A stretch of DNA of 64,000 nt from Ovoidimarina sp963698645 (lineage in GTDB: Bacteria; Pseudomonadota; Alphaproteobacteria; Rhodobacterales; Rhodobacteraceae): assembly GCA_963698645.1 (NCBI GenBank), contig CAVORP010000007.1, positions 744,001 to 808,000 on the forward strand, read 5' to 3'. Of the stretch, positions 25,827-34,165 are shown piece by piece. The notes beneath the pieces were generated by a model. That model did no database searches, was not told the origin of the DNA, and saw only the letters and a program-made list of their open reading frames with translations. Positions within the stretch are counted from its first letter, which is position 1; every line of letters starts with the position of its first letter. The translations under genes were made by a program, and so were the position numbers.

Positions 25827-26570
25827 ATGGCAAGAAAACCGGCGACGAAAAGCAGAAAACCCGCGGCAAAGGCGAAACAGGCGAAGGGCCGGTTTCCCCT
25901 TCTTGGGACGTTCTGGTGGTGGCTGTCGCGCAGCGCGATGACGCTCGTGGTTCTGGCGCTGATCGCGATCGCGCTTTTCTCGGTCATCCGGCCGCCCACC
26001 ACGCCCTATATCGTCGCCGAAGGATACCGGCATGGCGAGATCCGGCGGGACTGGATGCGGCTTGAGGATATCGCGCCGGTGATGGCGCGGTCGGTGGTGG
26101 CGGCGGAGGATGCCAATTACTGCCTGCATTGGGGGTTCGACATGGCGGCGATCCGTCAGGCGCTTGATTCGGGCGGCCAGCGGGGCGCGTCGACCCTGAG
26201 CCAGCAGGTGGTGAAGAATGTCTATCTCTGGCATGGGCGGAGCTGGCTTCGGAAGGCGCTGGAAGCGGTGATGACACCGGTCGTCGAGCTTGTCTGGTCG
26301 AAGCGGCGGATCGTCGAGGTGTACCTCAACGTCGCGGAGTTCGACCGGGGCGTGTTCGGTGCCGAAGCGGCGGCCCAGCATTATTTCGGGGTGAGCGCGC
26401 GGGACCTGTCGGCGCGGCAGGCGGCACTTCTGGCGGCGGTGCTGCCGGACCCCAAGGGACGGTCCGCGAAGGAGCCGTCGCGGTTTGTCCGCAATCGGGC
26501 CGCGCAGATCGCCGATGGTGCGGCCACGATCAAGGCGGATGGGCGCGCGGCCTGTTTCGAGGCGGATTAG
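25827..26570 (+). CDS. mtgA: Monofunctional peptidoglycan glycosyltransferase MtgA
   Basis: A 247-residue GT51 enzyme that polymerises lipid II into glycan strands without a transpeptidase domain. It has a Lys/Ala-rich cytoplasmic tail, one TM helix (SAMTLVVLALIAIALFSVI), then the catalytic Glu motif VVAAEDANYCLHWGFD, the second motif RGASTLSQQVVKNVYLW, and KRRIVEVYLNVAEFDRGVFG. The start at ATG 25827 lies just before the basic tail, and the length is typical. Confidence 0.95.
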   Translation: MARKPATKSRKPAAKAKQAKGRFPLLGTFWWWLSRSAMTLVVLALIAIALFSVIRPPTTPYIVAEGYRHGEIRRDWMRLEDIAPVMARSVVAAEDANYCLHWGFDMAAIRQALDSGGQRGASTLSQQVVKNVYLWHGRSWLRKALEAVMTPVVELVWSKRRIVEVYLNVAEFDRGVFGAEAAAQHYFGVSARDLSARQAALLAAVLPDPKGRSAKEPSRFVRNRAAQIADGAATIKADGRAACFEAD

Positions 26571-26719
26571 ACACGCATGGGGCGGTTTCCCGGCGGTGCC
26601 GCGCCATGGGCAGGGAATGGCCGGCGCGGCGGGATTGCCCGCCTGAGCGCCACTCAGCAGTTGAACCATCCCTGATTTCGTTGCATTGAGGTGTTTGACC
26701 CCAATATACAGCACGGGCG

Positions 26720-27385
26720 ATGCACAGGCTTTATCACGTTCCCCTTTCCCCGTTCTGCCGCAAGGTACGGTTGGTTCTGGCCGAGAAGAAGATCGAGGTC
26801 GAATTGGTCGAGGAACGGTATTGGGAAAAGGACACGGATTTCCTGCGCCGCAACCCGGCGGGCAAGGTGCCGGTGCTGCGGATGGACGGGCATGTGATGG
26901 CCGAGAGCGCAGCGATCTGTGAGTATATCGAGGAAACCAACCCGACGCCGCAGCTTATGCCGAAGGACCCCGCCGGGCGGTATGAAGTGCGCCGCATGGT
27001 GGCCTGGTTCGACGACAAGTTTCACCAGGAAGTGACGTCGAAGCTCCTCTACGAGCGGGTCAACAAGAAGATCACCAAGGCCGGCTATCCCGACAGCGGC
27101 AACGTGAAGTCCGGGGCGAAGGCGATCAAGTACCATCTCGATTACCTTGGATGGCTGCTGGATCAGCGGCGCTGGCTTGCCGGTGACGACATGACGCTGG
27201 CCGATTTCGCGGGGGCCGCGCATTTCTCGTCGCTGGACTATATTTCGGACGTGGACTGGAACCGGAACGCCAATGTGCGCGAATGGTATGCCAAGATCAA
27301 ATCCCGGCCTGCGTTCCGGGGGCTTCTGGCCGATCAGATAGCGGGATTCCCGCCGCCGGCGCATTATGCCGATCTGGATTTCTGA
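26720..27385 (+). CDS. fzlA: GST-fold division protein FzlA
   Basis: A 221-residue glutathione S-transferase-fold protein. It has the thioredoxin-like N-terminal domain (LYHVPLSPFCRKVRLVLAEK, NPAGKVPVLRMDG, ESAAICEYIEE) and an all-helical C-terminal domain. The tail FPPPAHYADLDF and the segment HFSSLDYISDVDWNRN match my memory of FzlA, the FtsZ-binding GST-like protein needed for constriction in Caulobacter, which does not use glutathione. A generic GST is the alternative. It starts at ATG 26720 and is followed by a strong GC hairpin. Confidence 0.75.
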   Translation: MHRLYHVPLSPFCRKVRLVLAEKKIEVELVEERYWEKDTDFLRRNPAGKVPVLRMDGHVMAESAAICEYIEETNPTPQLMPKDPAGRYEVRRMVAWFDDKFHQEVTSKLLYERVNKKITKAGYPDSGNVKSGAKAIKYHLDYLGWLLDQRRWLAGDDMTLADFAGAAHFSSLDYISDVDWNRNANVREWYAKIKSRPAFRGLLADQIAGFPPPAHYADLDF

Positions 27386-27398
27386 GCCCGGCGCCGGA

Positions 27399-27417
27399 GG
27401 GGGGCTTTCCGCCCCCC
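27399..27417 (+). terminator. GC hairpin after fzlA
   Basis: GGGGGGC pairs with GCCCCCC around TTTCC, 14 bases after the stop. There is no T-tract; it is followed directly by the GATATTT repeat element. Confidence 0.5.
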
Positions 27418-27430
27418 GCAGCGAAGCTGC

Positions 27431-27460
27431 CCCCCCGAGGATATTTGGAAAGAGAAGAAG
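27431..27460 (+). repeat. GATATTT/AGAGAAGAAG intergenic element, single copy
   Basis: The 30 bases before the queG ATG contain CCGAGGATATTTGGAAAG and end in AGAGAAGAAG. Two near-identical copies, arranged as an inverted repeat, lie at 62501-62583. The purine-rich end also acts as the queG ribosome-binding region. Confidence 0.6.
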
Positions 27461-28499
27461 ATGACGGGCGATCTGAAGGCCCGGTTGGTGGCGCGCGCGC
27501 TGGAGGAGGGGTTTTCCGCCTGCAGGCTGTGCCGCCCCGACAGCGTGCCGGAGGTGGCGGAGCGGTTGCGGGCGTTCCTCGCGGCGGGGCGGCAGGGGCA
27601 GATGGGCTGGATGGCCGAGCGGGAGGCGTGGCGGGGCAACCCGGCGGCGCTGTGGCCCGAGGCGCGGACCGTGATCATGCTGGCCGAGGTTTATACCCCC
27701 GAAGAAGACCCATTGGCGGGTCTGGCGCAGCGGGATCGGGGCAATATCAGTGTCTATTCAAGGGGAAAGGACTATCACGACCTGGTCAAGAAACGGCTGA
27801 AGCGGCTGGCGCGCTGGCTGATCGCGGAGGCCGGGGGAGACGGTGAAGGTCTTCGTGGATACCGCACCCGTGCCCGAAAAGGCGCTGGGGGCCGCCGCCG
27901 GGCTGGGCTGGCAGGGCAAGCACACCAATCTTGTCAGTCGCGATCTGGGCAACTGGTTCTTTCTGGGGTCGGTTTTCACGACGCTGGAGCTGGCGCCGGA
28001 TGCGCCCGAGAGCGACCATTGCGGATCGTGCCGGGCCTGTCTTGATGTCTGTCCGACGGATGCGTTTCCGGCGCCGTACCAGCTGGACGCACGGCGGTGC
28101 ATTTCCTACCTGACGATCGAGCACAAGGGCCCGGTCGACGTGGTGTTGCGGCGTGGGTTGGGAAACCGCATCTATGGCTGTGACGATTGCCTTGCGGTCT
28201 GTCCGTGGAACAAGTTTGCCGCTGAGGCGCGCGAGATCGGGTATGCGGCGCGGGCGGGGACGGTCGCGCCGCCCCTGGCGGAGTTGGCGGTGCTGGACGA
28301 TGCGGGGTTTCGGGCGCGGTTTTCGGGCAGTCCGATCAAGCGGATCGGCCGCGACCGGTTCGTGCGCAATGTTCTTTACGCGATCGGGAATTCCGGGGAG
28401 GGGGCGCTTGTCCCCATTGCCCGGCGGCTTCTGGCCGATCCGGACCCGGCGGTGGCGGAGGCCGCGGCTTGGGCCGTTGGGGAATTGGCGGAACTGTGA
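27461..28499 (+). CDS. queG: Epoxyqueuosine reductase QueG (one probable frameshift)
   Basis: About 345 residues after correction. QueG is the cobalamin/4Fe-4S enzyme that reduces epoxyqueuosine to queuosine in tRNA, the last step of that pathway. The two ferredoxin-type clusters are visible as HCGSCRACLDVCPTDAFP and GCDDCLAVCPWNKFA, and the C-terminus has the short HEAT-like stretch DPDPAVAEAAAWAVGELAEL. The frame breaks at about 27833-27843 in a run of five Gs; removing one gives ...AEAGETVKVFVDTAPVPEK, the expected junction. A start at ATG 27461 fits the purine-rich ribosome site. Confidence 0.9.
27746..27756 (+). repeat. Dispersed motif ATCAGTGTCTA, copy 1
   Basis: This copy lies inside queG, where it encodes Ile-Ser-Val-Tyr with the AGT serine codon and is followed by TCA and AGG, rare choices here. 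Confidence 0.4.
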
Positions 28500-28526
28500 T
28501 ATGAAAGAGATGATGGAGGTTTTGCC

Positions 28527-28715
28527 ATGAACAGACATATCATCGATCAGAGGCGCGCCGACAGCGGAGCGCGTCTGGAACGCTTTGCCGGAATAGAGCG
28601 GCGGACCCGCGTGGCGAAGGAAAGCCCCGCCGAGGCGCTTCGCCGGGCGCCGCGACAGGTCGATAGCGGGTCGCGGCTGCAGCGGTTCGTGAGGATTCTG
28701 CGTCTCGCAGACTGA
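28527..28715 (+). CDS. Small Arg-rich protein with internal duplication
   Basis: A 62-residue protein with a good GGAGG site eight bases before the ATG. It contains two related segments, DSGARLERFAGIERR (about 12-26) and DSGSRLQRFVRILRL (about 46-60), separated by a Lys/Pro/Arg linker. The rest is strongly basic, suggesting nucleic-acid or membrane-surface binding. I do not recognise a family. It lies 27 bp after queG on the same strand. Confidence 0.6.
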   Translation: MNRHIIDQRRADSGARLERFAGIERRTRVAKESPAEALRRAPRQVDSGSRLQRFVRILRLAD

Positions 28716-28756
28716 GGGCCGTTTTCAAAGCCGCCGTTCCGGGATAGGCCGGTGGC

Positions 28757-29689
28757 ATGGCTGTACCACCCGCTGAGTTTCGTCCGCTGCGCGGCATCGT
28801 GATGATGCTGATCGCGGTGACGCTGTTCACGGTGATGACCAGCCTGATCAAGGCCGCGGACCGGGTTCCGGCGGGTCAGGCGGTGTTTTTCCGGTCGTTC
28901 CTGACCCTTCCCATGCTTCTGATCTGGTTTGGCGCGCGCGGCGAGATTTCGGACGCGCTGCGGACCGGTGACTGGCTTGGCCATGCCCGGCGGGGGCTTG
29001 TGGGTTCGCTTGCCATGGGGCTTGGCTTTGCCGGGCTGAAATACCTGCCATTGCCGGAGGTGACGGCGCTGCGGTTCGCGACGCCGATGCTGATCGTGAT
29101 CTTCGCGGCCTTCATGCTGGGCGAGAAAGTGCGGCTGATCCGGATCAGCGCGGTCGCGGTGGGGCTGGTGGGCGTGGCGGTGATCCTGTCGCCACGGGTT
29201 TCGGTCGAAGGCAATGCGCGCGAGTTGATCGGGGCGGCGATCGTCCTGACATCGTCGGCCTGCGCCGCGTTCGCGCAGATCTTTATCAAGCGATTGACCG
29301 GGACCGAGCATCCGGCGGCGATCGTATTCTATTTCTCGCTGACGGCGACGGCGCTGTCGCTTCTGACGATCCCGTTCGGCTGGGTCTGGCCGATGGGGTG
29401 GGAGTGGGTGTTCCTGCTGGGCGCAGGCGCGATCGGGGCGGTGGGGCAGTTGTTTCTGACCAACAGCTACCGGTTTGCGGAGGCGGGGGTGCTTGCGCCG
29501 TTCACCTATGTCTCGATGCTATGGGCGATCCTGATCGGCTGGACCGTGTTCGGCGAGGTGCCGACGGTGCATATGCTGGCCGGGTCGGCCCTGATCATCG
29601 GTGCGGGCGTGGCGATCTTCCTACGCGAGCGGCACCTGGGGCTGCGGCAGGCGGCAGAGGCCAAACTGCGCGCGAAGGGGATGCAATGA
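28757..29689 (+). CDS. EamA/DMT-family transporter
   Basis: A 310-residue membrane protein with ten predicted TM helices in two EamA repeats. Markers are VMTSLIKAADRVPAGQAVFF and LPLPEVTALRFATPMLIVIF in the first half, and LTNSYRFAEAGVLAPFTYV in the second. Family members export amino acids, nucleobases or other metabolites; the substrate is unknown. The start at ATG 28757 precedes the first helix by about 12 residues. Confidence 0.9.
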   Translation: MAVPPAEFRPLRGIVMMLIAVTLFTVMTSLIKAADRVPAGQAVFFRSFLTLPMLLIWFGARGEISDALRTGDWLGHARRGLVGSLAMGLGFAGLKYLPLPEVTALRFATPMLIVIFAAFMLGEKVRLIRISAVAVGLVGVAVILSPRVSVEGNARELIGAAIVLTSSACAAFAQIFIKRLTGTEHPAAIVFYFSLTATALSLLTIPFGWVWPMGWEWVFLLGAGAIGAVGQLFLTNSYRFAEAGVLAPFTYVSMLWAILIGWTVFGEVPTVHMLAGSALIIGAGVAIFLRERHLGLRQAAEAKLRAKGMQ

Positions 29690-29798
29690 GGGACGGTCGC
29701 ACGCGGGGCACAGGTGGTTGTCGTTCTGTCGGGGGTCATGGATTCTTCGTGCGAAAGCATTATGTTCCGCGCGGGGGCGAAGTCTGTCAGGCCGGGCA

Positions 29799-30191
29799 AT
29801 GGTGATCGTCGAGATTTTCGAGAATGCAATTCTGCGCAATGTCATCATTGCGTTTGTGCTGCTGAACGTGGCGGGCTTTCTCGTTATGCTGCATGACAAA
29901 CGGCAGACCTGGTACGACCGGCCGCGGGTCAGCAAGGGGCTTATCCTGTTGCTGGCCGCGATCGGCGGCAGCGTAGGCGTCAAGTTCGCGCAGATGTTCC
30001 TGAAGCATATGCGGTTGCGGCAGCCATTCGCGGCAAACCTGAACCTGATCCTGTTCGGGCAGGTTATCATCCTGGCAACGGCGCTTTTGTTCGTGAACGA
30101 GACGACGCGGACATGGCTGGAGGAACGCCGCGCGGTGCAGGAAGAGAAGGAACGCGAGGGGCCGCGGATATTCGGGCCGGCGGCGCGGTAG
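29799..30191 (+). CDS. DUF1294-type small membrane protein A
   Basis: A 130-residue protein with three hydrophobic segments, the first being NVIIAFVLLNVAGFLVMLHD. The DUF1294-type signature is a D-K-R motif after the first helix (MLHDKRQTWYDRPRVSK) and GGSVGVKFAQMFLKHMRLRQPF. It ends EGPRIFGPAAR. The next gene encodes a second copy of the same fold. The start at ATG 29799 has only a weak ribosome site. Confidence 0.8.
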   Translation: MVIVEIFENAILRNVIIAFVLLNVAGFLVMLHDKRQTWYDRPRVSKGLILLLAAIGGSVGVKFAQMFLKHMRLRQPFAANLNLILFGQVIILATALLFVNETTRTWLEERRAVQEEKEREGPRIFGPAAR

Positions 30192-30207
30192 ACATACCCG
30201 GGCCGTA

Positions 30208-30218
30208 ATCAGTGTCTA
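30208..30218 (+). repeat. Dispersed motif ATCAGTGTCTA, copy 2
   Basis: The only copy located between genes, in the 48-bp gap between the two DUF1294 genes. Confidence 0.4.
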
Positions 30219-30239
30219 GCGAGGGCGAACAACTGAATA

Positions 30240-30635
30240 TTGGCGCGTGATGTGATCATCCTCTTCGCAGTTATCTGCCTTGCGGGACTGCTGGCAATCA
30301 ACTTTCTGACGTTCTGCTTCTTTGCGTATGACAAGCGCCAGGCGCAGAATCATGGCTGGCGGGTTCCCGAAGCCACATTGCTATGCCTGGCGATGCTTGG
30401 GGGAAGCCCGGCAGCGAAATATGCTCAGAAATGCTTTCGTCACAAGACCCGAAAGCAGCCATTCGGGGCGGTGCTGAACCTGATCCTGTTGCTTCAGGTC
30501 GCCGTGTTTCTTGCGGGGTTGTTCTATGTGGTCAAGCTGGCGGCGATGCCCCCCGACTTGGCGCAGGAGATTTCGGAAGCGCCGGTTCGGGTCGAAACCG
30601 GCGCTCCGCGTTATTTCGGACCGAAAGCCCGGTAG
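30240..30635 (+). CDS. DUF1294-type small membrane protein B
   Basis: A 131-residue paralogue of the preceding gene. It keeps FAYDKRQAQNHGWRVPEATL, GGSPAAKYAQKCFRHKTRKQPF and the three hydrophobic segments. Its C-terminus, GAPRYFGPKAR, matches the neighbour's GPRIFGPAAR, so the tail is conserved although the linker before it is not. The start is probably TTG at 30240, since no ATG exists upstream in frame; a nearby GTG is possible. It converges on ilvE with only 2 bp between stops. Confidence 0.8.
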   Translation: MARDVIILFAVICLAGLLAINFLTFCFFAYDKRQAQNHGWRVPEATLLCLAMLGGSPAAKYAQKCFRHKTRKQPFGAVLNLILLLQVAVFLAGLFYVVKLAAMPPDLAQEISEAPVRVETGAPRYFGPKAR

Positions 30636-30637
30636 CG

Positions 30638-31507
30638 TCAGGAGCGGACGAGTTTCTCGTAGCTCTCCGAGATCTCGCGCGTGAGAGCGCCCACTTCGAA
30701 GTTGTAATCGCCGATCTTGCCGACGGGGGTGACCTCGGCGGCGGTGCCGGTGAGCCAGCATTGTTCGAAGCTTTCGAGTTCCTCGGGCATGATGTGGCGT
30801 TCATGGACCTTGATCTGGCGATCCTTGAGCATGCCGATCACGGTTTGCCGGGTGATGCCGTTGAGGAAGCAATCGGGATCGGGGGTGTGCACCTCGCCGT
30901 CCTTCACGAAGAAGATGTTGGCGCCCGTCGCCTCGGCCACGTAGCCGCGATAGTCGAACATCATGGCGTCGGAGCAGCCCTTTGCCTCGGCGGCATGTTT
31001 CGACATGGTGCAGATCATGTAGAGACCGGCGGCCTTGGCGTGGCTGGGAATGGTTTCGGGCGAGGGGCGTTTCCATTTCGAGATGTCGAGCTTGGCGCCT
31101 TTCATCTTGGCGTCGCCGTAATAGTTGCCCCAGCCCCAGGTGGCCACGGCCATGCGAACGGGGTTGCGCATCGATGAGACACCCATGTCTTCGCCCGCAC
31201 CGCGCCAGCAGACCGCACGCACATAGGCGTCGGTCAGGCCATTGGCCTTCATCGTGGCGTATTTCGCCTCTTCGATCTGGTCGACGGTCCAGGGGATTTC
31301 CATATCCAGCATCTGGCCCGAGCGCAGGAGGCGTTCGGAATGGCGGCGGGATTCGAAGATCTTGCCGTTATAGGCGCGTTCGCCCTCGAACACGCTGGAG
31401 GCATAGTGCATGGCATGGGTCAGAATATGGACATTCGCATCGCGCCATGGCTTCAGCTTTCCGTCCATCCAGATCATGCCGTCGCGATCGTCGTATCCGC
31501 CCGCCAT
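30638..31507 (-). CDS. ilvE: Branched-chain amino-acid aminotransferase
   Basis: A 289-residue fold-IV PLP enzyme catalysing the last step of Leu, Ile and Val synthesis. HAMHYASSVFEGERAYNGKI is the typical early motif, the PLP Lys is expected in IPSHAKAAGLY, and DYRGYVAEATGANIFFV is the signature. ATG 31507 has AAGGA upstream. It is divergent from petP-petR, an arrangement I recall from other Rhodobacteraceae. Confidence 0.95.
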   Translation of the reverse strand: MAGGYDDRDGMIWMDGKLKPWRDANVHILTHAMHYASSVFEGERAYNGKIFESRRHSERLLRSGQMLDMEIPWTVDQIEEAKYATMKANGLTDAYVRAVCWRGAGEDMGVSSMRNPVRMAVATWGWGNYYGDAKMKGAKLDISKWKRPSPETIPSHAKAAGLYMICTMSKHAAEAKGCSDAMMFDYRGYVAEATGANIFFVKDGEVHTPDPDCFLNGITRQTVIGMLKDRQIKVHERHIMPEELESFEQCWLTGTAAEVTPVGKIGDYNFEVGALTREISESYEKLVRS

Positions 31508-31561
31508 CGTTCCGTTCCTTCCCAAAGGGCCAGAGCCCGTTTCCGAATGTTGCGCGAGATA

Positions 31562-31576
31562 TGTCCGATCCGGACA
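31562..31576. promoter_or_regulatory. Inverted repeat TGTCCG-ATC-CGGACA
   Basis: A perfect 6-bp dyad with a 3-base spacer in the ilvE-petP divergent region, about 55 bases upstream of the ilvE start. It is a candidate operator; the binding protein is not known. Confidence 0.4.
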
Positions 31577-31621
31577 CAATATTTCGCCAAACCGCGCATT
31601 CGCTAGCAATTGATTCTTGGA

Positions 31622-31640
31622 ATGTCAACAAGACTGACAT
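31622..31640. promoter_or_regulatory. Inverted repeat ATGTCA-N7-TGACAT
   Basis: A perfect 6-bp dyad with a 7-base spacer, ending 32 bases before the petP ATG and adjoining an AT-rich ATAAAAT. Position and symmetry suit a MarR-type dimer, so autoregulation by PetP is a reasonable guess. Confidence 0.45.
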
Positions 31641-31672
31641 AAAATGCGCCGACAGGCGGAGGGACCGACACC

Positions 31673-32173
31673 ATGCCAGATACGGGGATTCAAGGCGGCG
31701 AGAGCCTTTTGTTTCTGACCGACGAGCAGTTGCGGAAGGGCATCGAGGCGATGTTCTTTGCCTATCGCGGTTTCACGGCGGATCCCGACCGCATTCTCGA
31801 GAATTATTCCTATGGGCGCGCGCATCACCGGGCAGTGCATTTCATCAACCGGTTTCCGGGGACGACAGTGAACAATCTTCTGGCTATCCTTGGGGTGACC
31901 AAGCAATCGCTGAACCGGGTATTGCGGGCGTTGATCGAAGACGGACTTGTGGAGAGCCGGGTGGGCATACGCGACAAGCGGGAACGGCATCTGTACCTGA
32001 CGCCGGAGGGTGCGACGCTGGAGCGGGAATTGTCGGAGGCGCAGCGGGGCCGGATGCGCGCCGCTTATCGCCGGGCCGGGCCCGAGGCCGTGGCCGGGTT
32101 TCGGCAGGTATTGGAGGCGATGATGGACCCGGAGATGGAGCGCCATTTCGAGAAACTCAAGGAGCATGGATGA
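31673..32173 (+). CDS. petP: MarR-family regulator, PetP-like
   Basis: A 166-residue winged-helix protein. The recognition region reads VNNLLAILGVTKQSLNRVL followed by the wing GLVESRVGIRDKRERHLYL, and long helices at both ends form the dimer. ATG 31673 has GGAGGG seven bases upstream. The last codon overlaps the next gene (ATGA), so it is coupled to a response regulator. A MarR-type PetP with PetR is known from Rhodobacter capsulatus; the symbol rests on that gene order. Confidence 0.7.
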   Translation: MPDTGIQGGESLLFLTDEQLRKGIEAMFFAYRGFTADPDRILENYSYGRAHHRAVHFINRFPGTTVNNLLAILGVTKQSLNRVLRALIEDGLVESRVGIRDKRERHLYLTPEGATLERELSEAQRGRMRAAYRRAGPEAVAGFRQVLEAMMDPEMERHFEKLKEHG

Positions 32174-32880
32174 TGCCGGATGCCGATGCTCACCTGTTGA
32201 TCGTCGACGATGACGAACGGATCCGGGGCCTGTTGCAGAAGTTCCTTGCACGGCAGGGGTTCTGGGTTTCTGCGGCGCGGGATGCCGCCCATGCGCGGCG
32301 GCTTCTGGGGGGGCTGGATTTCGATCTGATCGTTCTGGACGTGATGATGCCGGGCGAGGATGGGGTGAGTTTTACCCGGAGCCTGCGCGAGACGCTTTCG
32401 ACGCCGATCCTGCTGTTGACGGCGAAGAACGAGACCGAGGATCGGATCAGCGGGCTTGAGGCGGGGGCCGACGATTACCTGCCCAAGCCCTTCGAGCCGC
32501 GGGAGCTTTTGTTGCGGATCAATGCGATCCTGCGGCGGGTGCCGGTGGAACAGGACGATGCGGCGCTGCCCAAGGTCCTGCATCTGGGGCCGCTGCGTTA
32601 TGACGTGGAGAAGGGCAAGCTGTGGGAAGGCGAGGCGCCGGTGCGGCTGACTGCGACGGAAACGCAGTTGATGCGGATCTTTGCGGCGACGCCGGGAGAG
32701 CCGGTGGGCCGGAGCAAGCTGGTGGAGGATCTGGGCCGGGGCGGCGATGTGGGGCAGGCGCAGGAGCGGGCGATCGACGTGCAGATCACGCGGTTGCGGC
32801 GCAAGCTCGAGTCCGATCCGAAGCAGCCGCGTTACCTTCAGACGGTGCGGGGCGCGGGCTATATGCTGGCGCCGGACTGA
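32170..32880 (+). CDS. petR: OmpR-family response regulator, PetR-like
   Basis: A 236-residue two-domain regulator. The receiver domain has the acidic pair VDDDERIRG, the phospho-acceptor Asp in LIVLDVMMPGEDG, the switch Thr in ILLLTAKNE and Lys in YLPKPFEPRELL. The C-terminal winged helix ends RRKLESDPKQPRYLQTVRGA. No histidine kinase gene is adjacent; its partner here is the upstream MarR protein. In Rhodobacter PetR is needed for normal growth. Start ATG 32170 overlaps the petP stop. Confidence 0.75.
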   Translation: MMPDADAHLLIVDDDERIRGLLQKFLARQGFWVSAARDAAHARRLLGGLDFDLIVLDVMMPGEDGVSFTRSLRETLSTPILLLTAKNETEDRISGLEAGADDYLPKPFEPRELLLRINAILRRVPVEQDDAALPKVLHLGPLRYDVEKGKLWEGEAPVRLTATETQLMRIFAATPGEPVGRSKLVEDLGRGGDVGQAQERAIDVQITRLRRKLESDPKQPRYLQTVRGAGYMLAPD

Positions 32881-32990
32881 CCCTGCGCCATGGTGCGGGG
32901 GCGGCAGTGCGATCCTGCCACCCGACCGCATGTGTGCTGGCCGTCCGAGGCGCGGCGAGATAGGCTTGGCCCGAAACCCAGGATGATGAC

Positions 32991-33926
32991 ATGACCACAG
33001 CCCTGTTCAGCCATGACGATTGCCTTGAGCATGTGACCCCGCCGGGCCATCCCGAGCAGGTGGCGCGCTATGCCGCCGTGATGCGGGCGCTGAAGGCGGC
33101 GGAGTTCGGCGCGCTTGACCGGCGCGAGGCGCCGTTCGGGAGCCGCGAGGATGTGCTTTTGTGCCATCCGGAGGCCTATCTTGACCGGATCCTTTCGGCT
33201 GTGCCGGAAGAGGGCTGGGCGTCGCTTGACGCCGATACGCATCTGTCGCCGGGATCGATGCCCGCGATCTGGCGCGGGGTTGGCGCGGTGGTGGCGGCGG
33301 TGGACGCGGTGATGGCGGGAGAGGTGACCAATGCGTTCTGCGCCATGCGTCCGCCCGGTCACCATGCCGAAAGCGCCACGGCGATGGGGTTCTGTTTCTT
33401 CGGAAATGTCGCGATCGGGGCGAGGCATGCGATGGAGCGTCACGGGCTGAGCCGCGTGGCGGTGGTGGATTTCGATGTGCATCACGGCAATGGCACGCAG
33501 GATCTGTTGTGGGACGAGGTGCGGGCGCTGTTCATCTCGACCCACCAGATGCCGCTTTATCCCGGAACCGGCGCGCCCCATGAGACGGGCGCCCATGACA
33601 ACGTGATCAACGTGCCGCTTGCGCCGATGACCGGCGGGCGCGAGATGCGCCGGGCCTATGAGACGGAGATCCTGCCGGCGCTGGATGATTACGACCCGGA
33701 GCTTGTGCTGATCTCGGCCGGGTTCGACGCCCATGCCGCCGATCCGCTTGCGAACCTGAACTGGAGCACCGAGGATTTCGCCTGGGTGACGCGGGCGATC
33801 TGTGAGGTCGCGGAGGCCCGGGCGGGCGGTCGCGTGGTCTCGACACTCGAGGGCGGGTATGATCTTGAAGCGCTGGGCCAGAGCGTGGCAGCGCATGTGC
33901 GGGTTTTGATGGAGCGGGGCGAATGA
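32991..33926 (+). CDS. Histone deacetylase-family amidohydrolase
   Basis: A 311-residue arginase/deacetylase-fold zinc enzyme. The tandem-His motif RPPGHHAE, the zinc ligands in VVDFDVHHGNGTQD, and the third zinc Asp in LISAGFDAHAADPL are all present, as is the His-containing STHQMPLYPGTGAP loop. Bacterial members act on acetoin-linked, acetylpolyamine or protein acetyl-lysine substrates; the target here is unknown. It overlaps xseB by 4 bp, heading the xseB-ispA-dxs run. Confidence 0.93.
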   Translation: MTTALFSHDDCLEHVTPPGHPEQVARYAAVMRALKAAEFGALDRREAPFGSREDVLLCHPEAYLDRILSAVPEEGWASLDADTHLSPGSMPAIWRGVGAVVAAVDAVMAGEVTNAFCAMRPPGHHAESATAMGFCFFGNVAIGARHAMERHGLSRVAVVDFDVHHGNGTQDLLWDEVRALFISTHQMPLYPGTGAPHETGAHDNVINVPLAPMTGGREMRRAYETEILPALDDYDPELVLISAGFDAHAADPLANLNWSTEDFAWVTRAICEVAEARAGGRVVSTLEGGYDLEALGQSVAAHVRVLMERGE

Positions 33927-34165
33927 CCGACAAACCGATAGCAGAGATGACATTCGAACAGGCGATGCGCGAGTTGGAGGCGATCGTGACGCAGCTTGAC
34001 AGCGGCAATGTCGAACTGGATGCATCGATCAAGCTTTATGAGCGCGGGGCGGCGCTCAAGGCCCATTGCGAGGCGCGGCTGAAGGAGGCCGAGGAAAAGG
34101 TGGCGGCCATCACGCTGGATGCCAATGGCAATCCGAAGGGGACCGAAGCCTTCGAGGCGTCGTGA
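33923..34165 (+). CDS. xseB: Exodeoxyribonuclease VII small subunit
   Basis: An 80-residue helical protein with the XseB pattern MTFEQAMRELEAIVTQLDSG and ASIKLYERGAALKAHCEARL. It associates with XseA (not in this window) to degrade single-stranded DNA. It overlaps both neighbours, by 4 bp at each end. Confidence 0.95.
   Translation: MTDKPIAEMTFEQAMRELEAIVTQLDSGNVELDASIKLYERGAALKAHCEARLKEAEEKVAAITLDANGNPKGTEAFEAS

Noticed and set aside
30982..32880. Long open frame that reaches from ilvE into petR
   Set aside because: Only its 3' part is the true petR gene; the upstream part is antisense to ilvE and out of frame with petP.
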